Shown here piece by piece: positions 36,021 through 45,180 of a stretch of DNA of 64,000 nucleotides. The first letter of the stretch is position 1. Every line of letters begins with the position of its first letter. The position numbers were made by a program, and so were the translations under genes. The stretch is from Hoeflea sp. (GTDB lineage Bacteria > Pseudomonadota > Alphaproteobacteria > Rhizobiales > Rhizobiaceae). The stretch is from contig NZ_NVXQ01000001.1 in the NCBI RefSeq assembly GCF_002733955.1, positions 186,001-250,000 on the forward strand, read 5' to 3'. The notes under the pieces were generated by a model, which ran no database searches, was not told the origin of the DNA, and saw only the letters and a program-made list of their open reading frames with translations.

Positions 36021-36986
36021 ATGAAACTTGCCACTTTACCCGATGGTTCCCGGGACGGCCGCCTGCATGTGGTCAGCCGTGACCTGACACGCGCGGCACC
36101 CGCCGAGGCTGCCACCACGATGCTTAAGGCGCTTGAACGCTGGGACGAAATCGTCTCCGGGCTCGCAGCCCAGTATGACACCGTGAACGCCGGTGCCGGC
36201 GAGCCATTCGACGCCATGGCAGCCATGGCGCCGCTGCCGCGCGCCTGGCAGTGGATGGATGCGTCGGCCTATATGTCTCATTCGAAACTGATGGATGCAG
36301 CTTTCGGTTTTGAGGAGAAGAAACACCCGGACTTTCCGTTGATGTATCAAGGCATGTCGAACCAATTCTATGGTTCGGCCGCGGACATGCCGATGACCAG
36401 CGAAGACGACGGCATCGACTTCGAAGCCGAATTTGGCGTCATAACATCCGAAGTGCCGTTTGGCGCGACGCCTGAGGTTGCGGCCAAGTGCATCCGACTC
36501 GTCGTGCAGATCAATGACTGGTCACTCAGAAGACTGGCGCCTGTCGAAATGAAGACCGGTTTTGGCTGGATTCGCGCCAAGCCTGCCTGCGCCATGGCGC
36601 CGGTGGCGGTAACACCCGACGAACTGGGCTCGAACTGGAGGGATTGCCGGGTCGATATGACTTTGAACGTCTTCCGTAACGGTGAAAGGTTTGGTGCCGC
36701 ATCGGGATATGAAATGAACTACGGCTTCCATGAACTCGTCGCGCACACCGCCTATTCCCGTATCCTGCCGGCTGGCACGGTCATCGGCGGCGGCACGGTG
36801 TCGAACGCCAATTTTCGTGAAGTCGGATCGTCCTGCATTGCCGAGCGCCGAGGCATCGAGATGATCGACCATGGCGAAGCCAGGACCCACTTCATGCGCT
36901 TTGGTGAAAGCGTGAAGATGGAAGTCTTCGGAGCCGATGGCGCGCCGGTGTTCGGCACGCTGAACCAAAAAGTCGTAAAAGCGTGA
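36021..36986 (+). CDS. Fumarylacetoacetate hydrolase family protein
   Basis: A 321-residue FAH protein with an intact metal site: the E-x-E ligands in IDFEAEFGVITSEV (Glu135, Glu137), and the QINDWSLRRL and GWIRAKPACA segments. N-terminal residues 1-80 form the helical entry domain. It probably cleaves a C-C bond or isomerises a ring-fission acid. It contrasts with the ligand-poor relative at 23462. It lies between the DenD-like and C-C hydrolase genes. Confidence 0.88.
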   Translation: MKLATLPDGSRDGRLHVVSRDLTRAAPAEAATTMLKALERWDEIVSGLAAQYDTVNAGAGEPFDAMAAMAPLPRAWQWMDASAYMSHSKLMDAAFGFEEKKHPDFPLMYQGMSNQFYGSAADMPMTSEDDGIDFEAEFGVITSEVPFGATPEVAAKCIRLVVQINDWSLRRLAPVEMKTGFGWIRAKPACAMAPVAVTPDELGSNWRDCRVDMTLNVFRNGERFGAASGYEMNYGFHELVAHTAYSRILPAGTVIGGGTVSNANFREVGSSCIAERRGIEMIDHGEARTHFMRFGESVKMEVFGADGAPVFGTLNQKVVKA

Positions 36987-36996
36987 GGACTTGACC

Positions 36997-38160
36997 ATGG
37001 CACTTTTTGAATTTTTCCCGAACTATGTCTGGAACCTCTCGCTTTCCATCGCAATTCAGTCGGGAGCGGAATTGGGCGAGATTATCGACATGTCCAAGCC
37101 GCTGCTCGCCAAGGCCGAAGCCGGCGAGGATGCCGGTACCGGCGAGTTCTTGAAGGAATGGGTCAGGCAGGCCGACACACTGTGTGAGCTCGCCGCAGAA
37201 GACGAGGCGAAGGGACATTTGTTCTCGGCTTCGGACAAGTTGCGCCGTGCCTCGCTCTATCTGTTGACTGCGGAGCGCATGCAGGGCCACGGCCATCCCG
37301 GGCGCGAGGAGACCTTTGCCCGCGCATTGGACTGTTTCGCCAGGTACATCGACTATGGCAGGGAGAATTGCGAGCGGGTCGAAATCCCCTATGGTGACAA
37401 GGTTCTTCCGGCCTACTTCACCCGCGCCGAAGGTGTCGATGGTCCGGCACCGTGCGTGGTTTTCCTCAATGGCCTCGATAGCTGCAAGGAGCTGCTCTAT
37501 TGGACCTGGCTGCCGCAGGCGCTGGCCAAACGGGGAATATCCTGCCTTTGCGTCGATCAGCCCGGCACGGGCGAGGCGATCCGCCTGCAGGGCCTGCACG
37601 GCCGCTTTGACAGCGAACATTATGGCACACCGCTATACGACTACGCGGCCTCGCGCGACGATGTGGATGCGAGCCGTGTCGGTATTTCCGGCATTTCGCT
37701 TGGCGGGTACTACGTGCCGCGCATTGCAGCCTATGAGCCGCGGTTTGCCTCGGGATCGGTCTGGGGCGCCAATCACAACTGGGCCGAAGTGCAGCTTAAA
37801 CGGATGAAGCGCGAAGGCGAGAACCCCGTGCCCCATTACTGGAAACATGTCTGGTGGGTGTTTGGCGCAACCGACCAGGATGATTTCCTCGCAAAGACCA
37901 AGGGCATGGACCTGACCGGCCACATGGAGAAGATCAGGATGCCGTTCCTGATCACCCATGGTGAGGCCGACCGGCAGATCAGCGTGGAGTATGCGCACCA
38001 ATCCTATGCTGGCCTCACCGGCAGCGCGCGCCGCGAACTGAAAATCTTCACCGCACGCGAGGGCGGAGTTGAACATTGCGGCGCCGACAACATGGCCTTT
38101 GGACGCAACTACAATTCCGACTGGTTTGCGGAAACGCTTGGCGGTTGCACGCAGGGATAA
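36997..38160 (+). CDS. Alpha/beta hydrolase, 2,6-dihydroxypseudooxynicotine hydrolase-like
   Basis: A 387-residue hydrolase. The ATG at 36997 is preferred to a TTG two codons upstream. Residues 1-125 are a helical lid domain; the alpha/beta fold follows. The nucleophile motif is GISLGG (Ser), the acid is probably in THGEADRQIS, and the His is in GGVEHCGADN. This layout is that of C-C bond hydrolases such as the nicotine-pathway enzyme; the substrate here is unknown. It ends the epimerase-FAH-hydrolase operon. Confidence 0.85.
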   Translation: MALFEFFPNYVWNLSLSIAIQSGAELGEIIDMSKPLLAKAEAGEDAGTGEFLKEWVRQADTLCELAAEDEAKGHLFSASDKLRRASLYLLTAERMQGHGHPGREETFARALDCFARYIDYGRENCERVEIPYGDKVLPAYFTRAEGVDGPAPCVVFLNGLDSCKELLYWTWLPQALAKRGISCLCVDQPGTGEAIRLQGLHGRFDSEHYGTPLYDYAASRDDVDASRVGISGISLGGYYVPRIAAYEPRFASGSVWGANHNWAEVQLKRMKREGENPVPHYWKHVWWVFGATDQDDFLAKTKGMDLTGHMEKIRMPFLITHGEADRQISVEYAHQSYAGLTGSARRELKIFTAREGGVEHCGADNMAFGRNYNSDWFAETLGGCTQG

Positions 38161-38403
38161 CTTACTCGAACTGCATTGCCCGGAGTTTTCTCGACGTTTT
38201 CGATCTGCGTCGTTTATTGCCGATCGAGCTCGAAATCCATTGAATTGCCATCGCTATTCCGGAACGCCCGCTATGGGACCTCCAACCGTGACATCGTCGA
38301 TTGTTTTCCAAGGTCTGAAATGGGCCCGCTTGTTGCCGGCCCGGTTACGGCCGGGAGATGAGCCAACGCTGCTTCGTCTCGCGAATCGGCGGTCGGACCG
38401 CTA

Positions 38404-39051
38404 TCATCGGCTGCAATGAGGAAGCAGTTTGCAGGCCAGCGCCTGTGCTGCCTCGATCAGGTTGCCGGTGGTTTTGACAAGCGACGTTTCGTCCCTCGTC
38501 GCCAGCCACTGGTTCAGGATCCCCACGAAACAGGCATAGATGAAATCGGTCAGTTCCTCGATCTGGGCTTCGTCGTCCGGACCGACGTCGACACAGTGCC
38601 CCATCGACGCGCTGTACAGTGACTTGATCTCGCGCTCTTTCTGCGCGGCGAGGTGCTCGGCATGCGAGACCCGCAACACATAGAGCGTCATTTCCTGCAG
38701 CACGAGTTGCTCGCCCGGCGCCTGTTTGATCTCTCCCCAGATGAACCAGAGGAGGTATTCTATCCTGTCACGAAGGCTCTGGGGCTGGGAGAAATGCGCC
38801 GACAAGGTGTCCCGGTAGCGTGACGCCAGTTCCTCCATGGCGCTGAAGATAATCTCTTCCTTGTTGTGGAAGTGGTAGTGCAGGGTCGCGACATTGACTC
38901 CGGCCGCTTCGGCGATCCGCCGGGTGGTCGTGTTGTGCACGCCATGGGAAATCATGGCCGTCAGCGCAGCGTCGACGATCTGCTTGCGCCGGCCGGTGCT
39001 CTGCGGCCGGGCGGGGCTCATCGGTACTTTCGGTGCTTTCGTGCCTGACAT
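38404..39051 (-). CDS. TetR-family regulator of the second importer operon
   Basis: A 215-residue TetR protein starting at MSGTKAPKVP (39051); a longer frame to 39234 crosses the palindrome at 39229 and lacks sense. The helix-turn-helix is IVDAALTAMISHGVHNTTTRRI, then VNVATLHYHFHNKEEIIFSA. It is divergent from the sugar-type ABC operon. A perfect 12-bp palindrome over that operon's -10 element is its likely operator. Ligand unknown. Confidence 0.9.
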   Translation of the reverse strand: MSGTKAPKVPMSPARPQSTGRRKQIVDAALTAMISHGVHNTTTRRIAEAAGVNVATLHYHFHNKEEIIFSAMEELASRYRDTLSAHFSQPQSLRDRIEYLLWFIWGEIKQAPGEQLVLQEMTLYVLRVSHAEHLAAQKEREIKSLYSASMGHCVDVGPDDEAQIEELTDFIYACFVGILNQWLATRDETSLVKTTGNLIEAAQALACKLLPHCSR

Positions 39052-39209
39052 CGTGAATGCTTCTCCTGGCGACCCCGCACCAAACGTTTGAACTTGTATC
39101 CGATCCCGCCTTTGTACGCACGCCGGGCGACGATTGATATTCCCAGTTTGACCCAAATGCCTTCTGTTCGGGAGGGCGGTGGATTTTCTGGTTCTTGACT
39201 CCAGACCCG

Positions 39210-39239
39210 TTGACGAACCGCTCGATCTAATCATATGAT
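39210..39239 (+). promoter_or_regulatory. Promoter of the sugar-type ABC operon
   Basis: TTGACG (39210-39215) and TATGAT (39234-39239), 18 bases apart, lie 115 bases before the binding-protein ATG. The perfect palindrome AATCATATGATT (39229-39240) covers the -10 box and is the likely binding site of the divergent TetR protein. Confidence 0.6.
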
Positions 39240-39354
39240 TTAGTCACTTGATTGGATCACCTTGTCGGATTCAGGTCAAGTGAGGGAGGTGCAGTGAGGA
39301 TCTGCGCTTGTTTTCGGGGCCGCACTCGTAAGGCCCTTGTACCGGGAGGATCAA

Positions 39355-40437
39355 ATGACCAATCAGTTGCGAAAAAGCATCGCACTTATGTGCTTCGGCC
39401 TCGCCACCGCCACCGCTACCGCGGTGCCGGCGATGGCCCAGGACGAAGTACAACTGTTACCGCCGAACCTGATCGAGGCGACATCGCCCAACATGACCCC
39501 GGAGGGCAAGTTCAAGAAGGATCCGCCCTGGAAGATCGGCGTGTCGTTTGTCGGAGTCGGCAACACCTGGATCGTCCAGATGATCGAGGAAATGAAGCTG
39601 GAGGCGGCCAACAACCCCGACATCGGCGAGTTCGTCTTCACCGAGGCAAATTGGCAGCCGGCCAAGCAGGTCGCCGACCTGGAAGACCTGCTTGCGCAGA
39701 AAGTTGACGCATTGATCGTCGCTCCGCTTGCTCCGCCGCTGGTCAAGGACCAGGTGGAGAAGGCGCTGGCAGCCGGGATCCCCGTGGTCAATTTCGGCAC
39801 CGGCGGGGATGTTCTGACCACCACAGTTGAGGTCATGGGCGGCGGCGTGCGCTTCGGTGAAGTCGGGGGCGGGTTCCTGAGGGAAAAGCTCGGCGGCAAG
39901 GGCACGATCTGGGCCTTCCGCGGCATCGCCGGCGTGGAGGAAGAGCAGCAGCGTTATGACGGCTTCCGCAAGGCAATTGAAGGCAGCGATATCGAGATCG
40001 GCACCGAGGTCTACGGCGACTGGAACTACGCCAAGGGCAAGCAGCTTTGTGAAAACCTCGTGCTTTCCGGTCAACCGGTCGACGGAATATGGTTTTCGGG
40101 CGCTGACATGACGCGCGCTTGCATCGACGTGTTCACTGAGGCCGGCAAACCGCTGGTGCCGATGACCGGCGAATCCAACAACGGGTTCCTCCGGGCGTGG
40201 AAGGATGCCGGCGTCGACGGTGCCGCGCCGATCTTCACGCCGGGTCTCGGGCCGGCGACCGTTCGTGCGGCAGTCGCCTTGCTCGAAGGCAAGTCACTGC
40301 ACACCCACTATTATTCCTCGCCGGAACCGATCACCAACGCGAACCTCGACGATTACTACCGTCCCGATCTCAACGATGCCTTCTGGGTGACATCGACGTT
40401 GCCGGACGACAAGATAAAGGAAATGTACGCGCAGTAA
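39355..40437 (+). CDS. Sugar-type ABC transporter substrate-binding protein
   Basis: A 360-residue periplasmic binding protein. The ATG at 39355 follows GGGAGG. The signal peptide (MTNQLRKSIALMCFGLATAT ... PAMAQ) is followed by two Rossmann lobes: WKIGVSFVGVGNTWIVQMIE, DLLAQKVDALIVAPLAPPLV and IPVVNFGTGG (periplasmic_binding_4 type). It is the first gene of an RbsB-RbsA-RbsC-RbsC-like operon. The ligand is not readable; a terminal esterase gene suggests an acylated or ester-bearing substrate. Confidence 0.9.
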   Translation: MTNQLRKSIALMCFGLATATATAVPAMAQDEVQLLPPNLIEATSPNMTPEGKFKKDPPWKIGVSFVGVGNTWIVQMIEEMKLEAANNPDIGEFVFTEANWQPAKQVADLEDLLAQKVDALIVAPLAPPLVKDQVEKALAAGIPVVNFGTGGDVLTTTVEVMGGGVRFGEVGGGFLREKLGGKGTIWAFRGIAGVEEEQQRYDGFRKAIEGSDIEIGTEVYGDWNYAKGKQLCENLVLSGQPVDGIWFSGADMTRACIDVFTEAGKPLVPMTGESNNGFLRAWKDAGVDGAAPIFTPGLGPATVRAAVALLEGKSLHTHYYSSPEPITNANLDDYYRPDLNDAFWVTSTLPDDKIKEMYAQ

Positions 40438-40456
40438 CCCGCAATTTCCCCGAAAC

Positions 40457-40484
40457 CCCTCCGCCCGTTCCGGCGGGCGGAGGG
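40457..40484 (+). promoter_or_regulatory. 11-bp hairpin hiding the ATPase ribosome site
   Basis: CCCTCCGCCCG pairs perfectly with CGGGCGGAGGG around six bases. The right arm holds the GGAGGG ribosome site of the ATPase gene, whose ATG is four bases further on. No T-run follows. It probably protects the binding-protein mRNA end and lowers ATPase translation. Confidence 0.7.
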
Positions 40485-40488
40485 ATCA

Positions 40489-42027
40489 ATGTCAGCGTTG
40501 GTCTGTGCAGCCATGATGATTTCCTTCGACAAGGTCTCGAAGCGCTTCGGTTCGAACTTCGCGCTCCGGGACGTCTCCTTCGATTGCGAGGCCGGAAGCG
40601 TTCACGCGATTACCGGCGAAAACGGCGCCGGCAAGTCGACTTTGATGAACCTCCTGGCGGGGCTGTTTCCGGTGGACGGCGGGGAGATACGGCTGCACGG
40701 AAAGCAGCTGTCGCCAAAGAGCCCCGCAGATGCGCGCAGCCTGGGGATCTCGACGATCTACCAGGAACTGACCCTTCTGCCCAATCTGACGATCGCGGAG
40801 AACCTGTTCCTGGGTCGTGAACCTGTCCGTCTTGGCAGGATCGACCGGTCCGGGATGCGCGAGCAGGCGCGGTCGATGATGGCGCGGCTGGGAAGTGGCA
40901 TGGACATCGACACCTACTGCGGAAACCTGTCCGTCGCCGACCAGCATCTGGTCGAGATCGCCAAGGGTGTCTCCGCCGACGCCGACATCTTCATCTTCGA
41001 CGAACCGACGGCCGCGCTGAATGCGCCCGAGGTCGAAAAGCTCGGCGAGCTTCTGGCCAGCCTGAAGGCTCAAGGAAAGCTCGTGTTCTACGTCAGTCAC
41101 CGCCTTGATGAGATCTTCCGGTTCTGCGACCGGGTGACCGTTCTCAAGGACGGCCGGCACGTCGAAACCCGGGAGACGAGGGCGCTGACCCGCGACGGCC
41201 TGGTATCGTTGATGGTCGGGCGCGTGCTGTCGAAGTTCTTTCCGGCCCGGCCGGCGCGCTCCGAGGCGGCTCCGGTGGCGCTTTCGGTCCGGGACTTGCA
41301 GGTTCAAGAAGGCGGCCCGGCCGTGTCTTTCGATGTTGAACGGGGCGAGATCGTCGGTCTTGCCGGGCTGGAAGGCCAGGGGCAGCGCGACATCATTCGC
41401 GCCCTGTCGGGGTTGGAGCCTTCGGCTTCGGGCATGGTTATAAAATCTGGCGAGGCAGGTTCTGCACCGCTCGCATTCGATGTGACGAAGACCGTTCGGT
41501 CGGGAGTCGGCTTCGTTCCGGAGGATCGGAAAACCGAGGGGCTCTACCTGTCGCTGTCGATCGACCGCAACATCACGCTTGGAATGCTGCGCCGCTTGAA
41601 CGTCTGGCAGCTGGTGCCACGACGGCATGATGTGATCGCCGAACTCATGCGGCGTCTGAATATCCGCTCTGCCGGCGCGCGCCAGGAAGTGGGAGAACTT
41701 TCCGGCGGCAACCAGCAGAAGGTGATGATCGGCCGATGGCTCGCGGCAGGGATCGATGTGCTCCTGCTTGAGGAGCCGACCAGGGGCGTCGATGTCGGCG
41801 CCAAGGCGGAAATCTACGAGTTGTTGCGCGAATTCACCAAGGGAGGGGGCGCGGTGCTGACGCTCTCCAGTGAGTTGCTGGAGTTGCTGGGTCTTTGCGA
41901 CCGCATTCTCGTCGTCCGCCAGAACGAGATAGTGGCCGAGCTCGATGGAGCGCAGGCCACCGAGGAGGAAGTCATGCGCCATGCTCTGGTGGGTCGCGCA
42001 GATAATGGTGTGCATGTCGATGCTTGA
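40489..42027 (+). CDS. Sugar-type ABC transporter ATPase (RbsA-like, two domains)
   Basis: A 512-residue twin-domain ATPase. The first domain has Walker A GENGAGKST, a degenerate signature (NLSVADQHL) and Walker B IFIFDEPTAAL. The second has a changed Walker A (GLEGQGQRD), signature ELSGGNQQK and LLLEEPTRGVDVG, as is normal for RbsA/XylG-type proteins. It energises the two permeases that follow. Its ribosome site lies in a hairpin. Confidence 0.93.
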   Translation: MSALVCAAMMISFDKVSKRFGSNFALRDVSFDCEAGSVHAITGENGAGKSTLMNLLAGLFPVDGGEIRLHGKQLSPKSPADARSLGISTIYQELTLLPNLTIAENLFLGREPVRLGRIDRSGMREQARSMMARLGSGMDIDTYCGNLSVADQHLVEIAKGVSADADIFIFDEPTAALNAPEVEKLGELLASLKAQGKLVFYVSHRLDEIFRFCDRVTVLKDGRHVETRETRALTRDGLVSLMVGRVLSKFFPARPARSEAAPVALSVRDLQVQEGGPAVSFDVERGEIVGLAGLEGQGQRDIIRALSGLEPSASGMVIKSGEAGSAPLAFDVTKTVRSGVGFVPEDRKTEGLYLSLSIDRNITLGMLRRLNVWQLVPRRHDVIAELMRRLNIRSAGARQEVGELSGGNQQKVMIGRWLAAGIDVLLLEEPTRGVDVGAKAEIYELLREFTKGGGAVLTLSSELLELLGLCDRILVVRQNEIVAELDGAQATEEEVMRHALVGRADNGVHVDA

Positions 42028-42949
42028 ACTTGCCCGAAAATCCCGGCGCACAGGGTTGTCGCCGATCGTCCTGGCGCTCCCGGTCGCCCTGTTTGTGCTG
42101 CTGTGCCTGTCTTCCGACACGTTTCGGAGCCTGGAAAACCTGGCCAATGTAAACAGCCAGATCACGGCGTTGATGATCGCGTCGCTCGGCCAGGGAATCG
42201 TGGCGATTTCCGGTGGCATCGACCTTTCCGTCGGATCGGTGATGAGCCTGACGAGCGCAATCCTCGTGACCGCGGATCCGGCCTGGGGGATACCTCTCGC
42301 GCTGGCGATGGGAGTGTGCGTCGGGCTTATAAACGGTTTTGGCGTTACCCTGTTCAGGGTCCATCCGCTGGTCATGACGCTGGCGACCATGACGTTCGTG
42401 CAGGGTGTTGCCTTGTTGTTGCACCCGGTGCCGGGCGGCGTCGTGCCCGGCTACCTTCGAACCCTCGCGGTATCGCAGGTCGCGGGCATGCCGGCCGCAT
42501 TCTTCTGGTGCACCGCGGCCATCCTTCTGGCCTGGTTCCTGCTTACCCGTTCGCCCCTCGGACCGAGGATCTACGCGGTAGGCGCCAACCCGGTCAGCGC
42601 GGGACGCAACGGCATTGCCGTGATGCGGCTGAAGGTGGCCTGTTTTGTCCTTTGTTCCCTGTCAGCGGTGATCGCCGGGATCTTCCTGACCGCGCGTGTC
42701 GGCGCGGGTGATGCAACGATGGGTGCTCCCTATTCGCTGGACACGGTCACGGCCATGGCGCTCGGCGGCATCCAGCTCGCCGGCGGCACCGGCAGCGTGC
42801 TCGGCGTCGTCGCGGGCGTGATCACCCTCGGGTTGATCTCAAACGGCATGAACCTTCTGGGCGTTTCTCCCTTCCTGCGCGCTGCGCTGACTGGTGTGCT
42901 CCTTCTGATGGCGATCGGGCTGCAACGGCGGGAGGCCATAGGCGCATGA
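42014..42949 (+). CDS. Sugar-type ABC transporter permease
   Basis: A 311-residue BPD_transp_2-type permease with about nine membrane helices; GISGGIDLS-like AISGGIDLSVGSVMSL and ALGGIQLAGGTGSVLG are hallmark segments. The start is uncertain: ATG 42005, 42014 and 42020 are all possible, and all overlap the ATPase end. It pairs with the different permease that follows, coupled by ATGA. Confidence 0.88.
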   Translation: MSMLELARKSRRTGLSPIVLALPVALFVLLCLSSDTFRSLENLANVNSQITALMIASLGQGIVAISGGIDLSVGSVMSLTSAILVTADPAWGIPLALAMGVCVGLINGFGVTLFRVHPLVMTLATMTFVQGVALLLHPVPGGVVPGYLRTLAVSQVAGMPAAFFWCTAAILLAWFLLTRSPLGPRIYAVGANPVSAGRNGIAVMRLKVACFVLCSLSAVIAGIFLTARVGAGDATMGAPYSLDTVTAMALGGIQLAGGTGSVLGVVAGVITLGLISNGMNLLGVSPFLRAALTGVLLLMAIGLQRREAIGA

Positions 42950-43923
42950 CGGGGGACACGGTATCGCTATCCAACACGACGGGGCAGTGGTTGCGGAAGG
43001 CCAGCAGGACACTGATCTCGCTTCCTTTTGCCTACACGGCCATGGTCATCCTGCTGATCGTCGCCTATTTCATGCGCCCGTCGCTGCTCACTCCGATGCT
43101 GCTGCTGCTGATTGCCCGGCAGGCGGCTCCGCTCGGCATCGCGGTTCTGGGCCAGTCCCTGTGCATGCGCGTGCTGTCGCTCGATCTCTCCGCGGGCGGC
43201 GTGGTTGTCGGCGTCAGCTACATTCTGACCAGCGGTCTTCTGCCCTATCCAGAACCCGTGCTGATGCTGATCGCCGTCGCATTCGGTATCGCGGTGGGCT
43301 TGCTCAATGCCTTCTTCATCACCCGGCTTCGGGCATCGTCGGTCATCGTGACACTCGCCGTTACCATGGTGATTACCGGTGTTGCGGTGGCATTCAGCCA
43401 GCTTCGCTCACCCGGCGATGCTCCCGAAATCCTGACCGAGCTCGTGCGCTTCAAAATCGGCATCGTGCCCGTTGTGCTGGTTATCTGGGCCGCACTGCTG
43501 ATCGCAGTTGCAGTGTTCATCCGCAAATCGGTGTTCGGACGCTACGTCGACGCCATCGGCGCCAATCCGCGCGCCGCCTGGGTTTCGGGAATACCCTACG
43601 TTCGTGTCGTCACGATCGTGCATGTCATGTCGAGCCTGTTCGCAGTGTTCGCCGGATTCCTGCTGATCGGCTTCGTCGGCGTCGGCAGCATGGATCTTGG
43701 CCGGGATCTGGCGCTCAATTCACTGGCGGCGGTGATCCTTGGCGGCGTCACCTTCGGTTCGGGCAAGGGCGGGGTCCTTGGCCCGACTGTCGCCGCCCTC
43801 ATGCTGACATTCACCTTCAATCTCCTCACAAGCCTCGGCCTCGGCGAGCCGGCCAAGCTGATGCTGCAGGGGATCATCATCGGAGCAGCCGCGGCGGCGT
43901 ACTCCGTGCAGCGCAAGAACTGA
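42946..43923 (+). CDS. Sugar-type ABC transporter permease
   Basis: A 325-residue BPD_transp_2-type permease. Hallmarks are VLGQSLCMRVLSLDLSAGG and NSLAAVILGGVTFGSGKGG. About nine membrane helices are seen. It starts in the previous stop (ATGA). Two unlike permeases suggest a heterodimer, as in some ribose/simple-sugar and nucleoside-type systems. Confidence 0.9.
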   Translation: MTGDTVSLSNTTGQWLRKASRTLISLPFAYTAMVILLIVAYFMRPSLLTPMLLLLIARQAAPLGIAVLGQSLCMRVLSLDLSAGGVVVGVSYILTSGLLPYPEPVLMLIAVAFGIAVGLLNAFFITRLRASSVIVTLAVTMVITGVAVAFSQLRSPGDAPEILTELVRFKIGIVPVVLVIWAALLIAVAVFIRKSVFGRYVDAIGANPRAAWVSGIPYVRVVTIVHVMSSLFAVFAGFLLIGFVGVGSMDLGRDLALNSLAAVILGGVTFGSGKGGVLGPTVAALMLTFTFNLLTSLGLGEPAKLMLQGIIIGAAAAAYSVQRKN

Positions 43924-43952
43924 CCATTCAGGCATTCAGGAGGGAGAGACGA

Positions 43953-44723
43953 ATGACGAAAATCATGGAAGGCGCGGAAGCGTTTCGCTTCGAAGCCGAA
44001 GGCCGACCCGCGGTGCTGGTGTTGCACGGCTTTACAGGCTCGACGCAGAGCATGCGCTACCTTGGCGAGGAGCTTCATCGCAGGTTTGGGTTCCATGTCT
44101 GTGGACCGCGGCTTGCCGGGCACGGAACGTCGCCCGACGACATGGCGACCACAGGCTTCCTCGACTGGCTGGGAACGGCGGAAGCGGCGCTCAGGGAAAT
44201 GGCCGCTACGCATCGGAAGGTCTTCGTCACCGGACTATCAATGGGGGGCACGCTCAGCCTCAATCTGGCGGCCAGGTTTCCAGACCTGGTTGCCGGAATC
44301 ATTCCGATCAACGGATGCGGCGGCAGGCTGAGCGCCGAGATGTCGGAGCTGGTACTGGCCAACGATGCTCCAGAGCGCGTGCCGGGTATCGGCTCCGACA
44401 TCAAGGCGGCGGGCGTCGCCGAACTCGCCTATTCGGAAGTTCCGGTCAGCTGCGTACGGGAGGCAAACGCGCTGATGGGAGCTACGGGCAACCTGCTCGG
44501 CAAGATCTTGTGCCCGACGCTGGTCATCCAGTCTCGCGAGGACCATGTCCTGCCGCCCTCGAACGGTTCCCTGATCCTGCAAAGCATCGGGTCGCGCGAC
44601 GCCAGAATCCTGTGGCTCGAAGACTCCTATCACGTCGCGACACTGGACAACGACAAGGACCTCATCGTCGAGCGGACAGGCAGGTTCATTTCGGAAATCG
44701 CAAGCGATGGCGGAGATTCATAA
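43953..44723 (+). CDS. Alpha/beta hydrolase, Est30-like carboxylesterase
   Basis: A 256-residue esterase. The ATG at 43953 follows AGGAGGGAG; the open frame upstream is a shadow of the permease. It has LVLHGFTGS (oxyanion region), nucleophile GLSMGG, acid in QSREDHVLPP and His in DSYHVATLDND, the Est30/monoacylglycerol-lipase pattern. As the last gene of the importer operon it probably acts on the imported compound in the cytoplasm; there is no signal peptide. Confidence 0.88.
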   Translation: MTKIMEGAEAFRFEAEGRPAVLVLHGFTGSTQSMRYLGEELHRRFGFHVCGPRLAGHGTSPDDMATTGFLDWLGTAEAALREMAATHRKVFVTGLSMGGTLSLNLAARFPDLVAGIIPINGCGGRLSAEMSELVLANDAPERVPGIGSDIKAAGVAELAYSEVPVSCVREANALMGATGNLLGKILCPTLVIQSREDHVLPPSNGSLILQSIGSRDARILWLEDSYHVATLDNDKDLIVERTGRFISEIASDGGDS

Positions 44724-45180
44724 TACGGACGCCAGAGTTCAAGGGTAACCTGAAAGTCACGATCCGCCGATAGTTGGCTGTCGTGTCGGCGTTTTGGAGA
44801 TCCACCAGGTCAGTGGTGGTGACCAATAGAGGGGGCGCAATGCTGCTGTTCCCCAAGAAGAGCCGAACTTCCGCTTCTGGCTAAATGCAGGGTTTGCCTG
44901 AACATTCGAAATTGGGGCGCAATGCGGACTGACTGTTCGTACCGAAGGCTGCCAGTCAGCTTAGGGGCCGGGAGCGGAATGGCAGGTTTTGGAACTGGAG
45001 GAGGAAATAGTTGCCATAAAGCACGGGCAGCCACCTTCATGACTGCTTCGCGAGCTCATTGCGGTCACTCGTGACCTATCGACTTCTCCCAATTAGCTGT
45101 CATTGGACAGAGGCGGTGACTAGGTTCTGCAATATGATGGAATCAAGGGACTAACGAAGCAGCAAGAGGTTCTGAGGGTC
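44724..45180. other. Intergenic region before the defence block, repeat copy R2
   Basis: No gene is seen in this 457-base gap. It holds a small hairpin (CCACCA/TGGTGG, 44802-44819) without a T-run and repeat copy R2 at about 44908-44995. It marks the change from catabolic to defence genes. Confidence 0.5.
44908..44995 (+). repeat. Degenerate intergenic repeat, copy R2
   Basis: It shares GGGGCGCAAT and TTAGGGGCCGGGAGCGG with the copies at 2797 and 46922; the best match is to 46922-47025 (TTTGGGGCCGGGAGCGG). Confidence 0.45.

Noticed and set aside
39246-39260. Possible sixth TetR site (CTTGATTGG half) before the second importer
   Set aside because: Only one half matches; the other half is lost. 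The palindrome at 39229 is a better operator.
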